A stretch of DNA of 64,000 bases from Galeopsis tetrahit (GCA_963675135.1 OY776120.1:16582001-16646000); one strand, 5' to 3'. Numbered from the stretch's first letter, positions 11,759 to 22,860 are shown. Translations and numbers: made by a program. Notes: generated by a model not told the origin, from the letters alone.

Positions 11759-12988
11759 AACTGTGCTAACATTTCAGGTACTGATCTTATACCAAGAAGG
11801 ATATGTAGCAGAAATTAAGAGCAGTACATCAAAACTCAAAAGTCAGAAGAGACAACCCTATGTCAGATCACTAAAACAAGTAACAAGGTTACTAAAGTGA
11901 CCTTAATCCCAATGAGGAAGCTGGTAAAGCTGAGGGACACTGAGAACACACATTAAGGGGGAATCTGTGATTTCTTAAAGATCCTTTTGTTGACTCAGAT
12001 CACTAAGTCACTTTAGCATAAACCTTGATAAGATCATTAAATTAATCATATTGTTACTACTCTGTACTGTTTTGGACTTATATTCCATGAACTAACACTT
12101 ATATCAAGGTGAAACAGGCACAGAAAAGGAATTCTCCATTGAAGGGGGAACTGATCTGATTACAGATTTGAAAAGTTTACTAATCTGATCTGATTACAGA
12201 ACATAGCAGTCTACAGATATATTCTGATTAATAAATTGACTTATCTACAGAACTGTACTGATTACAAAGCTTCTTTGTCTACAGTACTGATCTGATTACA
12301 AATCAGTTATTCTACAGAACTAATCTGATTACTGACTAATCTGTCTACAAGAAATCTACTGATCTGACACAGTACTGATCTGAGGATCACTGTGCTGATA
12401 TCAAAAAGGTGAAATCAGGAAATTTGGGTACTGATCTGAGGATTACTGTGCTGACCCATCTACTGATCTGAGATCTACTATGCTGATTCATCTACTGATC
12501 TGATTTCTAAAAAGGTTACTCAGCTGATCACATTACTCAGCTGATCCAGATAAGTAAAATTTTCTTTATATACTAGTAAGAAAATGAAGAGAAATAGTTT
12601 TGGAAACTACTGTGCTGATTTGCATCAGAACAGTCTTTTGGTTTAGAATTTTCTAAGTCAAAAATTGTTCAAATTTTTAGATTACTAATAGAGAAGATTT
12701 GTACACTCCTCTATTTCTAACCTAAAAACTGTGGTGTATTTATCAAACACAAGTTGGCTCCAAAAAATTAAAAGATGGTACTAGAATGTGAACAGTTATT
12801 GTTTAACTCGAATTTCGAGACTTAATCCCAACCATTCTTTGTGACAATCTAATTCAATCCTAGCCCTAGATTGGTTTTGAATTTAACAAAAACGAGCACT
12901 CTTCATCGTCTTCGTTCTTACGAGTTCATTTCTGGAAATTTCTTAACTTCATAACTACTGAACAATCTGGTTTCTACAAAATTCTCAA
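11759..12988 (+). other. Element A spacer between pol and env-like ORF, ACTGATCT-rich
   Basis: No ORF. From about 12150 to 12510 the motif ACTGATCT or a close variant (AATCTGATCT) recurs at least eight times, often followed by GA or GATTAC. The same motif clusters in the 3' LTR of this element. A TATA-like TTATATAC lies at 12566-12573, about 420 bp before the env-like ATG. I infer a possible internal promoter for the downstream ORF. Confidence 0.55.
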
Positions 12989-15715
12989 ATGGCAACCATT
13001 AATATTATCAATGAAGCTAACGAAGTTGCAGGAACATTCGATTCGAATTTCTGGATTCGCAAAAAGGGCATTTTTGTGGAAAATGCTGTATATTTCAATG
13101 GCCGACACAGTGCTGAGAATCAAGCCATTCTGACTATGTGCGAAGAGTGTGGTCTAAGGAAATTTCTGGAATCATCTCCCATGAATGTCTACGAACCGGA
13201 AGCAATGGAATTTTATTTGCAGCTCAAAGGAGATAGAAATGGTGTTCACTCCATGCTTGCTGGGCATAAGGTCACTATCACTAGGGAAATCCTAGAAGTG
13301 ATGTTGGATTTGCCTCAAGGCCCGGTAGATATCATGAATTACAAAGCTGGAGAGGAAAAGGAATGTGTAGGAAGGTGGTCAGGTGTTGAAACAGAGACAT
13401 TGACTAATCTGAAGAAGGATGTTCTTCCTACTGGTCTGCAGTTTTTGATGGACATAGCAGGAAAATGCTTGTTAGGGCAACATCATAGCCAGGATGCCTT
13501 ATCAAGTTTCAAGATTAGAATTATGGCTGCAATCATCGACAGAGTTCAAGGTGATTGGCAAGGATTCTTCTTGGAAAGGCTGCTGACTGAAAAAGACAAA
13601 GTTTTGTTCGATGAGGATACCATGGAATTTTCGATTAAATCGAAATTAGGGTTTGGAAGCAAGCTGAGTTTCTTGCTGCCTCAGCTGGTGAAAAAGCCAT
13701 ATTGGAGTAATCCCAAGAAATTCCATCATGGGAAATTCTTGATGAATAAGGAGTCTGTTCAGTTTGAACAAGAAAACCCTCTGGAACAATCTCAAGAGCT
13801 TGAAGCACAAGAGTCTGGAGCTTCAATGTACCAATCTGAGGACAATCAACCTGAAGTTAGGTCGAAGGCAAGGCATGATCCGAGCAGTATTAGACCAAGG
13901 AGAGGAAGGTCTGCTACAGCTGCCTCAGAGCCAACAGTTAGATTTGTTGAAACTGTGGTGCAATCAAGCTCAGATGAGCAAGAGGTTAGTGTTCCTAGTC
14001 CTATTGCTGTGCATAAAAGAACTAAGAGTAGAAGTGCTAGGAGGAAGTTAGTTGTTGTCTCTCCTACCCCTTCAAACTCTGAACCAAGCCAAACTGAAAC
14101 CCAAAACCCTCAACCTTCATGTTCTGGAAGATCAGATCACTATTTTTCTGAGACTCAGAACACTCCCCATTCATCCCCTCAGAACACTAACTTTGATCCC
14201 ACTCCAATTTCTAGTCCTCAACATCAAACTTCACATCAGCCTTCACCACATCATTCCCCAATACAGGTTCATGATCACTCTACTGAACATGAATTTGAAC
14301 CTTCTACTGAACCAATTGACATTTCATCATCTCCTGAACCTGAATTTATTGCTCCTAAACCTGCTGATTTGATGGAGTACACTATCTGTGATAAAGAGGA
14401 TAGAATCAGGATAGATTTGAGGATAGCATTGTTGAAACAATTTCCTGGATTAGATGAGAGCTCTGTTGAGTTTGAGAAACTCCTTAGGATTGGCACATGG
14501 GTGTATCTTAAGAGGAGTACTTTGAAGGAAAATTTAGTTATCATGGAAGGTATGGGTGGTGCTTCAATCTTTGATGATTGGGAAGCAGAGCAGATGCAAG
14601 CGGCTGGTGTTAACTCTTTTCTTGAGTTAGTCACTCCAGAATCTGTAGTACTTCTTGTTGAAAGATTAACAGGAATCAAGTACACTGTGGAAAAGATTGC
14701 AACTCCTAACTCTGATGAAGATTTGTTTAGTGAAGAGAAAGGTGTTGATGAAGCTGAGAATGCTGCTGAAAAGGATTTAATGGAAATTGATGAAGATGTT
14801 GACAATGCAACAGAGGTGTTTGAGAACACTGTTGTGATTGAAGAAACAGAAGTTGTTAAAAATCAAGCTTTGGATGCTGAAGAGATGGAAAACATTCCAA
14901 TACATTCTGCTGATCCTATTATTCTTGAAGATGTGCAAGAACAGATCAGAACAGTTCCTATTGAAAAGGAATCTGAAAATTTGAACTTTGAGATGTTGAA
15001 AAAGCAGAATACAGAGCTTCAAGCAAAATTGGAAGATGCTGTAAAGATGTTCCAAGAAGCTACTGAGAGAATGAATAAGATGACTTCTGAACACTCTTAT
15101 GAAAAGGTAATGGAGCATAGAATGTCCAAAATTTTTGATCTTCATAGATTGCAAGAGAAGAACCTGTCTCAAGTGTTGCATAAGAAGCTGGAGCAACACA
15201 TATCTTCCTTGAAAGAGTGGCATGATGAAGCCAAAAAGGGGGAAGACAAGACAAGGAAAGTGATGGAACAAACTCAGTCACAACAAGCTCAGTTGGTTGT
15301 GAGTCAGGATGAATTAAAAGCTGAAATTGATATTCTGAATGAAAAACTGAAACAAAGGAAGAAACAAAAACAGCTAGGTCAAGAAACTGTTGAGAAAGGA
15401 CCTGATATTGCTGGAAGTTCTAGTCAGAAGAAGAGGAAGTTAATCTTGTCTGATGAAGAACAGCAAGAAGAAGAAGCTGGAAGAATTACCAGATCAAAAA
15501 GCAAGATGAAAGCTGTTATTTCAAGTGAAGAAGAAAAATTGAAAAAGAAGAAAGAAAAGGATGTCAAGTTCTTGAAAACAAGATTTGATAATCGAGTTAC
15601 AGCTTTGAAGAGAAAGATGAATGCTCAAAAGAAAGCTGAAGGAAAAGAGTTTGATAAAGATTTTCAAGATGAAAACTTTGTGGATTTCATTGTTTTGACA
15701 GAACATATGGAATAG
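12989..15715 (+). CDS. Env-like extra ORF of element A
   Basis: A 908-residue ORF from ATG 12989. The N-terminal ~250 residues form a compact domain resembling the 'putative plant transposon protein' domain found in retroelement extra ORFs (for example LAGHKVTITREILEVMLDLPQG near residue 90). Residues ~270-460 are low-complexity Ser/Pro/His/Gln/Glu. Residues ~670-800 are heptad-like and probably coiled coil. Lys/Glu-rich basic stretches follow. I see no signal peptide or clear membrane segment, so calling it envelope-like rests on position only. It ends at TAG 15713-15715, but coding-like sequence continues in frame. Function unknown. Confidence 0.72.
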   Translation: MATINIINEANEVAGTFDSNFWIRKKGIFVENAVYFNGRHSAENQAILTMCEECGLRKFLESSPMNVYEPEAMEFYLQLKGDRNGVHSMLAGHKVTITREILEVMLDLPQGPVDIMNYKAGEEKECVGRWSGVETETLTNLKKDVLPTGLQFLMDIAGKCLLGQHHSQDALSSFKIRIMAAIIDRVQGDWQGFFLERLLTEKDKVLFDEDTMEFSIKSKLGFGSKLSFLLPQLVKKPYWSNPKKFHHGKFLMNKESVQFEQENPLEQSQELEAQESGASMYQSEDNQPEVRSKARHDPSSIRPRRGRSATAASEPTVRFVETVVQSSSDEQEVSVPSPIAVHKRTKSRSARRKLVVVSPTPSNSEPSQTETQNPQPSCSGRSDHYFSETQNTPHSSPQNTNFDPTPISSPQHQTSHQPSPHHSPIQVHDHSTEHEFEPSTEPIDISSSPEPEFIAPKPADLMEYTICDKEDRIRIDLRIALLKQFPGLDESSVEFEKLLRIGTWVYLKRSTLKENLVIMEGMGGASIFDDWEAEQMQAAGVNSFLELVTPESVVLLVERLTGIKYTVEKIATPNSDEDLFSEEKGVDEAENAAEKDLMEIDEDVDNATEVFENTVVIEETEVVKNQALDAEEMENIPIHSADPIILEDVQEQIRTVPIEKESENLNFEMLKKQNTELQAKLEDAVKMFQEATERMNKMTSEHSYEKVMEHRMSKIFDLHRLQEKNLSQVLHKKLEQHISSLKEWHDEAKKGEDKTRKVMEQTQSQQAQLVVSQDELKAEIDILNEKLKQRKKQKQLGQETVEKGPDIAGSSSQKKRKLILSDEEQQEEEAGRITRSKSKMKAVISSEEEKLKKKKEKDVKFLKTRFDNRVTALKRKMNAQKKAEGKEFDKDFQDENFVDFIVLTEHME

Positions 15716-16054
15716 TGGAAGAATTTGAAGAAGAAGTGGCAGATTGCAAACTTCATTGTGAGGAAGTTTGGTGATCATTCGAGCAAAGAAGCAGAATTTA
15801 TTGATTTTGAAGAGTTCATGCTGAACATTGATCAAGAGTTCTGGGAAGACATAGCACAGGTTGCTAATCGTGCTGGAACAAAGATTTTGTGTCCTGAAGA
15901 ACCTAATTGGGAACCTCCAAGACTGGAAAATGGAGAACCTGATTACAAGGAGATCAACAACATAATTGCTGAGATTATCAAAGAAGAAGGTATAACTGAT
16001 CATCAACATATGATGAATATTAAAGCAAGGATGTATGTTGCATTCAGAATCTGA
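15716..16054 (+). pseudogene. In-frame continuation of the env-like ORF after an amber stop
   Basis: The frame of 12989-15715 stays open after the TAG for 112 more codons, ending at TGA 16052-16054. It has the same Lys/Glu-rich style and a composed C-terminal segment (FVDFIVLTEHME before the stop, KKKWQIANFIVRKFGDHS after it). The simplest reading is one nonsense mutation in a ~1020-residue protein. Confidence 0.6.
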
Positions 16055-16279
16055 AGATACAGAATGAAGATGAAGGACAAGCTCAGAAGATAACATTTCT
16101 TAACCTTAATCTTTATTTCTATATTTTCTGTTTATTTCATATTCTGTTAGTATGTGTAATATGTGCATTATCTGATCTAATTATGAATATGAATCTGGAA
16201 TTTTGAAATGATGAACTGTTATGATAGACTACATACTTAACTACTGATTTATTAACATTTAAGTAGTTTTGGCTTCATC

Positions 16280-16293
16280 AAAAAGGGGAAAAT
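16280..16293 (+). other. Polypurine tract of element A
   Basis: AAAAAGGGGAAAAT directly precedes the LTR start TGTTGGG at 16294. Plus-strand priming site by position and composition. The stretch 16055-16279 before it is AT-rich and has no gene. Confidence 0.8.
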
Positions 16294-17970
16294 TGTTGGG
16301 ATATGAATCCTTGAAACAATGTTCTAGTTGATGAAAGTATGTTTTGATGGCCAAAAGCAACTTAAAGTTAGTGATATATGTGGTTCTAAGTCATCTTAAC
16401 TAAGTCATCTGAATCTAAGCTTACTAATCTGATGAGAAACTTAAATTGAGATTACTGATCTTAATGCTAACTGAAGTAAGTTTACTGATCTTATGAAGTA
16501 ATATTAAAGATAAAATTACTGATCTTAACTGAGTCATATGGAATAAGATGACTGATCTGAGTATGGAAACTGAGAACAATTTTAGTGATCTTATATGAAA
16601 TATTTGAAATCTGAGTTACTGATCTGATATACTTATTGATCTTATATGCTTACTGGTCTTATATGTAAGTTACTGATCTTAAGTGTTTACTGATCTTAGT
16701 ATTTACTGATCTTATATAAAAGTTATTAAACTTACATGAGTTACTGATCTTATTGTTTACTGATCTGATATATGAACTGTTAGGAACTAAGCTGATGTTT
16801 TGTATTGTATAGACAGCTTATAGTGTAGGACTTAGATATACTCATCTGTATATAGTTCAGTTGATGTATGGATAGGTTTTATATTTGTAAAGTTGTATTT
16901 TATTGTATTCAGCATTGTAAAGTTCTGAACAGTAGATTAGAACTAGATTAGGAGAAGATCAGAAGACTAAAGAAGACTAAAGAAGACTCAGAGGACTACT
17001 TCAGAATAAGAAGACTTCAAGGAGAATTGAAGATAAGCTCAGAAGAAATCTGGAGAAGTTTTGAACATTTTTAAGTTACTGTGCTGATTGAATCAGAAGA
17101 GTAAAAATCAGCAGAGTAAAAATCCGAAGAGTAAAAATCAGAACAGTAAGTTACTGTGCTGATTTGGTGAATTTGAAGAATAAGTTTGGAAAGCTTATTT
17201 AAGGTGTAACTGAAAATATATTGAAGAAATGCTGACTTGGAAGTTGAAGGAAGTTACAAAGTCGGTTACAAGAAGAAGTTACAAAAACAGTTTAGAGTTA
17301 GTTGAGAGTTAGTTCACAAACTGCTAACTGTCATACTAAGTTCTATAAATACTGTGTGATCTCCTACTGCTAAGACTACTGATCTTAAAGCGTTTACAAG
17401 CAATCTAAGTCTACAGAGCACAAGGAAAAACTCACAGAGTTGAAGGAGATTGAAGAAGAAGAAGCCACTGAATTGAAGAGAAGAATCAAAGGCTACTCAA
17501 AGAGAAGTTTTACTTTTCAGTTTAAGTTTGTATTTTGTAAAACAAGTGTACTAGTTACTTGTAGAATTACTAGTAGATCGAAGATATACCTGGAGGTATA
17601 ATCGATAAGATCAAAGTCTTAATCTTGGGACTCCAAGCCACAAGAAGCTCAAGAAGAGTAATAAAACATCACAACTGGGATTGTGAGAGTGGATGTAGAC
17701 TTATTGGTCGAACCACTATAAAATTCTGTGTTCTTTACATTCACTGTTTGATATTTGTTGAATTGTTTAACTAAGGACATTAAGAATTAACAAAGATAAA
17801 GATCTAGATAAAAGGTTGAGTATAAATTTGATTGGGCTCATTAGTAATCTGATTATTCCGCATTGTGTATTCTGATATATTGAAAGATTTTTGAAAAGTC
17901 TATTCACCCCTCCCCTCTAGACATTTTCACTAGCTTACTCAATATTATTAACTCAACTTTGGGACCAACA
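16294..17970 (+). repeat. 3' LTR of element A
   Basis: 1677 bp running from TGTTGGGATATG to GGGACCAACA, with the inverted end TGTTGG/CCAACA. From about 16430 to 16770, ACTGATCT (mostly TTACTGATCTTA) occurs around ten times, upstream of a TATA box CTATAAATA at 17343-17351. This is the U3 enhancer position. The 5' LTR is outside the window, so age cannot be estimated. Confidence 0.85.
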
Positions 17971-17972
17971 GT

Positions 17973-18772
17973 AGTTCATGTGACATAATATTCAAAGAGT
18001 GTTTTAAAAAATGGACCTGAACGTCAAGGTAGTCCCAGTTAAGACAGCTTTGTATGGATTCATAGGAGGAGCAATCCAGCCCTTAAGACAAGTCACCCTG
18101 GAGCTTAGGATTGGAGAATATCCAGTACAAAAAGTTAGAATGGTGGACTTTCTGATTGTAGACGTTCCCTCGTCGTACAATGTTATCATTGGGAGGCCTG
18201 CACTCAATTCATTACAGGCGGTAGTATCTACATATCACATGAAGATGAAATTCCATGTGGGAGAGGATGTAGGAGAAGTTTCTGGAGATCAAACCAGTTC
18301 CAGAAGATGTTATGTAGATACTATCATCAAAGCGGATAAAGCATTTAAAGGAGATCAAGGCCGTGGAGATGATCCCAGTGGTAAGAGGATGAAAGCAAAA
18401 GAGATGATGGAAGAAGATCCACACATGCAGATCCAACCAGAGGAGGAGACAATAGTAGTGGAACTCCTTCCACACAAGATTGGATGTTCAAAAAAAATTG
18501 GAACCCAAATGAGCCATGAGATATCACAGAACTTGATCCATTGTTTGAGAAACAATGCATACATTTTTGCATTTCATTCTACAGATCTCACGGGAATCGA
18601 CACTACATTGGCTATGCACAACCTCAATGTAAATCCAGAGGAGAAGCCAGTGAAACAAAAATTGAGAAGATTTGGAGCAGAAAAGGATAAGATCATAATA
18701 GAAGAGGTGGAAAAGTTGTTGATGGCTAAACATATTGTGGAGATATATCCAGTTCCCGGAATGGTTATTTAA
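17973..18772 (+). pseudogene. Tat-type Gypsy element C: protease tail and start of RT
   Basis: Coding-like sequence resumes immediately after element A's LTR with SSCDIIFKECF, the residues that follow the DTG motif of a Gypsy aspartic protease. The DTG itself is therefore off-window on the other side of A. A one-base loss in the A-run 18006-18011 shifts the frame, and 18011-18772 then reads VDFLIVDVPSSYNVIIGRPALNSL, the conserved protease C-terminus of Tat elements. Next comes the linker to RT (VNPEEKPVKQKLRRF). A further frame change occurs near 18760. Confidence 0.8.
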
Positions 18773-19890
18773 TGCAGTTATGGTTTCCAAGGGAGCTGGA
18801 AAATGGAGAATGTGTATTGATTTTCGAGATCTTAACAAGGTTTGTCCTAAGGATCACTACCGCTCCCCCGAATTGATCAACTTGTTGATTCTACATCTGG
18901 TTGCGAGCTACTCTCTATGATGGATGCTTACCAAGGGTATCATCAAATCCACATGGATCTACGGGATGTGCCCAAAATGAGCCTTGTGGTGTGCTGTGGC
19001 ACATATGGATATGTGGACATGCCTTTTGGGCTAAAGAATGCTGGAGCTACTTATTAGAGGATGGTGGATCTGGTTTTCAAGGAGCAAATTGGTAAAAGTA
19101 TGGAGGTGTATGTAGATGATATGCTGGTCAAAACCTTGAAAGAAACAGATCTGGAGGAAATTTTTCAGGTAATACGAAAAAGTGGAATGAAACTTAATCC
19201 AATGAAGTGTACCTTTGGGGTGCAATCAGGTAAGTTCTTGGGTTACATGGTAACTCCTCGGGGGGATTGAAGTAAACAAAGAGAAGGTGAAAGCAGTTCT
19301 AGAGATGCAAGAACTACGAAACATAAGAGAAATTCAGAGGCTAAATGGTTGTATTGCTGCGTTGAGTCGGTTCATCTCTCGATCAGGAGAAAGAAGTCTC
19401 CCCTTCTTTAAAATCTTAAGGAAGGGAGCTCAATTTGAGTGGACTAAAGAATGTAGGAAAGCCTTTGAGGAGCTAAAGATTCACCTCTCAACCTTACCTC
19501 TACTGACTAAGCCTGTCAGGGGGGAGATCCTATTTTTATATTTCTCTGTAGGAGAACAATCGTTGAGCTATGTTCTCCTCAGAAAAGAGGGGGGTCACCA
19601 AAGGCCTATATACTACGTGAGCAAAATGTTGCAAGGGCCATAAGAAAGGTATTCGGAGCTGGAGAAGTCAGCCCTAGCAGTGATGGTGACAGCTAAAAGA
19701 CTTAGACCTTACTTCTTAGCCCACAAGGTGGCGGTGAGGACAAACCTTCCTCTGAGGCAAACAATGGGACGACCAGATCTTTCGGGACGAATGGTAAAAT
19801 GGGTTGTGGAGATAGGAGAGTATGATATATAGTTCGAGCCCAGAACTGCTATCAAGGCGCAAGCTTTAGCGGATTTCATCCAGGAAACTA
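18735..19890 (+). pseudogene. Element C reverse transcriptase and first RNase H
   Basis: RT motifs are spread over several frames: VSKGAGKWRMCIDFRDLNKVCPKDHY (18781-18858), catalytic YVDDMLVKT (about 19108-19134), KCTFGVQSGKFLGYMV, then LNGCIAALSRFISRS and the connection/RNase H1 region (FEELKIHLSTLPLLTKPV). Stops near 18920, 19056, 19268 and 19641 and frame changes show it is dead. The order RT, RNase H, second RNase H, integrase is Gypsy/Tat. Confidence 0.82.
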
Positions 19891-19898
19891 CTTGTCCT

Positions 19899-20606
19899 TT
19901 GGAGCTGAAAGAATGGAAAGCATACGTAGATGGTTCGTCTACTATCTCCGGAAGTGGCACAGGGATTGCAATTATCTCTCCATCAGGGGAGGAATTACAA
20001 TTTGCTATTAAGTTGGGCTTCAAAGCCTCCAACAACGATTCAGAATATGAGGCTTTAGTTAGAGGGATGAAGATACTAGCTGATTTGGGGGCTCAGAAGG
20101 TAAGGATTTTCTCCGACTCTCAACTGGTGACCCAACAAGTTGCTGGATCATATGAAGCGAAAGATGAGAAAATGATCAAGTATGCCAGAATAGTAGAAGG
20201 TATGAAGTCACAGTTCACTGAGTTCATCTTAGAACAGATTCCCAGGGCCGAAAACATGAAAGTTGATTACTTGGCTAAGCTAGCCAGTTCTGCAGAGGAA
20301 GGAGTTAAAGGATCTATCACTCTACTGGCAACAGAGAATAGAATGACAGACCTGGAGGTGCTCTCTATTGCACGAGAGACGGAAAAAGAAGATTGGAGGG
20401 CTCCTATCGAACATTACTTAAAAACAGGAGAGAGACTAGAAGGACCAGAAGAACCTAAAAGAGCTATATACGCTAGGTACTGTTTAATTGGGGGAGATTT
20501 ATACAAGAGACCATTCTCGCATTCGTATCTGAAGTACATCTCTGATGAAGAAGGAAACTATGTCATCCGAGAGATACATGAAGGGTGTGGAGGAAGCCAT
20601 ACATGA
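19899..20606 (+). pseudogene. Element C second (archaeal-type) RNase H and zinc-finger part of integrase
   Basis: 235 residues open. AYVDGSS, SEYEALVRG, FSDSQLVTQQV and VDYLAKLAS supply the D-E-D-D residues of an RNase H. This copy follows the ordinary RNase H1 region, and a second archaeal-type RNase H is the hallmark of the Tat clade. The end (IREIHEGCGGSHT) contains the His pair of the integrase zinc finger and runs into a TGA at 20604-20606. Confidence 0.82.
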
Positions 20607-21608
20607 TTCAGAGATGTAGTACGACGCATTCTCAGAGCTGGATACTACTGGCCAAAGATGTTGAGGGATGCCAAAGAATTAATTCGAAAATGTGATAAGT
20701 GCCAAAAGCATGGACCACTTATCCATGTTCCAGGGGAAGAATTGGGAATTATGTATTCTCCTTGCCCTTTTGATAAATGGGGGGTGGATATTGTCAGAAA
20801 ATTTTCGGAGGCATCAGGAAAGGGAGCATTTTTTATCGTAGTTATCAATTAATTTAGCAAGTGGGTTGAGGCTAAGGCATTAGCCAAAATAGATGAAAGT
20901 AATATCCAGAAGTTTTTAAGGAAAAATATTTGTTGTAGATTCGGAGTACCTCGAGTGCTGGTCTCTGATAATGGCACTCAATTATGTGGAAGTCTGATCC
21001 GGGAGTGGTGCTAAAAAATGAGGATAGAATAGCGGTTCACGTTAGTGGCTCACCCCCAAGCCAATGGACAAGTGGAGGTCACTAACCGAACAATTGTGGA
21101 AGGGATCAGAACAAGGCTGGAAACGAAAAAAAGGACATGGCCAGAGGATCTAGATTCAGTCTTATGGTCTTATAGGACTAGCCCCAGAACTGCAACGGGA
21201 GAAACACCGTTCAATCTAGTGTATGGAGCAGCAGCGGTAATCCCAATAGAAATTGGATCTGAATCCCACCGTGTTCAGAATTATGATGAGGTGCAGGACT
21301 CAGTTCTGATGAAGAAAAATCTGGATCTACTGGAGGAGGAAAGGGAGATAACACGTCTCAGATCTGAAATTTATAAGAGCCAGGTGCGAGCTGGATATAA
21401 CAAGCGAGTCAAAGTAAGGAAGTTTGAAGTAGGAGATATGGTCCTGAGAAAAGCAGATGCTCTGAAACCCACGAGAAAGCTAGATCCAAACTGGGAAGGG
21501 CCATATATAGTGAGTAAGGTGTTAAAGGGGGGAGCATACAAACTCATGAATGAAGAAGGAAATGAGGTGGCTCGTCCTTGGAACACCAACAACTTGAAGA
21601 AATATTAG
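20607..21608 (+). pseudogene. Element C integrase
   Basis: The Cys pair of the zinc finger (CDKCQKHG, about 20692-20715) is followed by the core with D (KWGVDIV), D (VSDNGTQL) and E (HPQANGQVEVTNRT). The C-terminal domain follows (GDMVLRKADALKPTRKLDPNWEGPYIVSKV, ending LKKY at 21608). In-frame stops at 20850-20852 and near 21012 break it; 21045-21608 is open. Together with the protease and RT damage, C is an old inactive copy. Confidence 0.85.
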
Positions 21609-21728
21609 CAGAACTGGAAGTTTTCCATAAATGAGATTTAGTTGAATCATGTAATAGCTCGTATTTTGAAATATTTCAATGAAACAGAGAACTGGTGAGA
21701 TGCAGTTCTCTTCTACAAACATTTTTAT

Positions 21729-21905
21729 AAAACTTAAACTCTCCGGAGTATAAATAACTCTCTGGAGTATAAATAACTCCCCGGAGTATAAAAAATCCAG
21801 AACTTAAACTCTCTGGAGTATAAATAACTCCCCGGAGTATAAAAAATTCGGAACTTAAACTCTCCGGAGTATAAATAACTCCCCGGAGTATAGAGAATCC
21901 AGAGC
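21729..21905 (+). repeat. Short tandem array around GGAGTATAAATAA in element C
   Basis: Seven near copies of GGAGTATAAATAA or GGAGTATAAAAAA, often preceded by CTCC so that CTCCGGAG palindromes form. They are arranged with a longer ~60-bp period that includes GAACTTAAACTCT. The array lies just 3' of the integrase gene. Confidence 0.8.
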
Positions 21906-21940
21906 GTAAACGAATACAAGACCAGAAGAAAAATCACTTA

Positions 21941-22860
21941 ATGAATACGAGTTGAGAAGAGACTCTCAACTCAGATCTGAAATAATTTTCCTTAGAAAAA
22001 TTTTCAGGGGATGAACACGAGTTAAGAAGAGACTCTCAACTAAGATCTGGAATAATTTTCCTTAGAAAAAATTTCAGGGGATGAATACGAGTTCAGAAGA
22101 GACTCTCAACTCAGATCTGAAATAATTTTCCTTAGAAATTTTTTTCAGGGGATGAATACGAGTTAAGAAGAAACTCTCAACTCAAATCTGAAATAATTTT
22201 CCTTAGAAATTTTTTTAAGGGGATGAATACGAGTTGAGAAGGGACTCTCAACTCAGATCTGAAATAATTTTCCTTAGAAAAATTTTCAGGAGATGAATAT
22301 GAGTTGAGAAGAGACTCTCATCTCAGATCTGAAATAATGTCTGAAATAATTTTCCTTAGCAAATTTTTCCGGAGATGAATACGAGTTGAGAAGAGACTCT
22401 CAACTCAGATCTGAAATAATTTTCCTTATAAAATTTTTCAGGGGATGAATACGAGTTGAGAAGAGACTCTCAACTCAGATCTGAAATAATTTTCCTTAGA
22501 AATTTTTTTTCAGGGGATGAATACGAGTTAAGAAGAAACTCTCAACTCAAATCTGAATTAATTTTCCTTAGAAATTTTTTTAAGGGGATGAATACGAGTT
22601 GAGAAGGGACTCTCAACTCAGATCTGAAATAATTTTCCTTAGAAAATTTTTCAGGGGATGAATATGAGTTGAAAAGAGACTCTCAACTCAGATCTGAAAT
22701 AATGTCTGAAATAATTTTCCTTAGAAAAATTTTCAGGGGATGAATACGAGTTGAGAAGAGACTCTCAACTAAGACCTGAAAGATGAAAACGAGTTGAGAA
22801 GAGACTCTCAACTCAGATCTGAAATATGTACGAAATAATTTTCCTTAGAAAATTATCTCA
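21941..22860 (+). repeat. 70-bp tandem repeat array in the 3' region of element C
   Basis: About 13 units, each starting ATGAATACGAGTTGAGAAG and containing an inverted GAGTTGAGAAGAGACTCTCAACTC, then AGATCTGAAATAATTTTCC. Unit starts lie at 21941, 22011, 22081, 22152, 22223, 22293, 22375, 22445, 22517, 22588, 22658, 22740 and 22783, so spacing is 70-72 bp with two 82-bp units and one 43-bp unit. The 82-bp units carry the same 12-bp internal duplication. Units from 22081 and from 22445 match in order, giving a ~364-bp higher-order repeat. Satellite-like arrays in the 3' untranslated region are known for Tat elements. Confidence 0.92.

Larger units (their letters stand above)
1..17970 (+). mobile_element. 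Copia LTR retrotransposon A (SIRE-like), left end outside window
   Basis: Order seen: gag tail, protease, integrase, reverse transcriptase, RNase H, a 1.2-kb spacer, a large env-like ORF, a purine tract and one LTR. This pol order (integrase before RT) defines Copia, and a long extra ORF between pol and the 3' LTR is typical of the SIRE/Maximus lineage. The 5' LTR and primer site lie left of base 1. Element B (1486-9009) is inserted inside it. The base after the 3' LTR begins GTAGT (17971-17975), the expected target duplication, whose partner is off-window. A itself sits inside the protease region of Gypsy element C. Lineage is inferred from domain order and motif style, not a tree. Confidence 0.88.

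Noticed and set aside
21941..22860. CRISPR-like array (regular ~70-bp spacing with palindromic core)
   Set aside because: There are no unique spacers; whole units are repeated, in a plant retrotransposon, with no cas genes.
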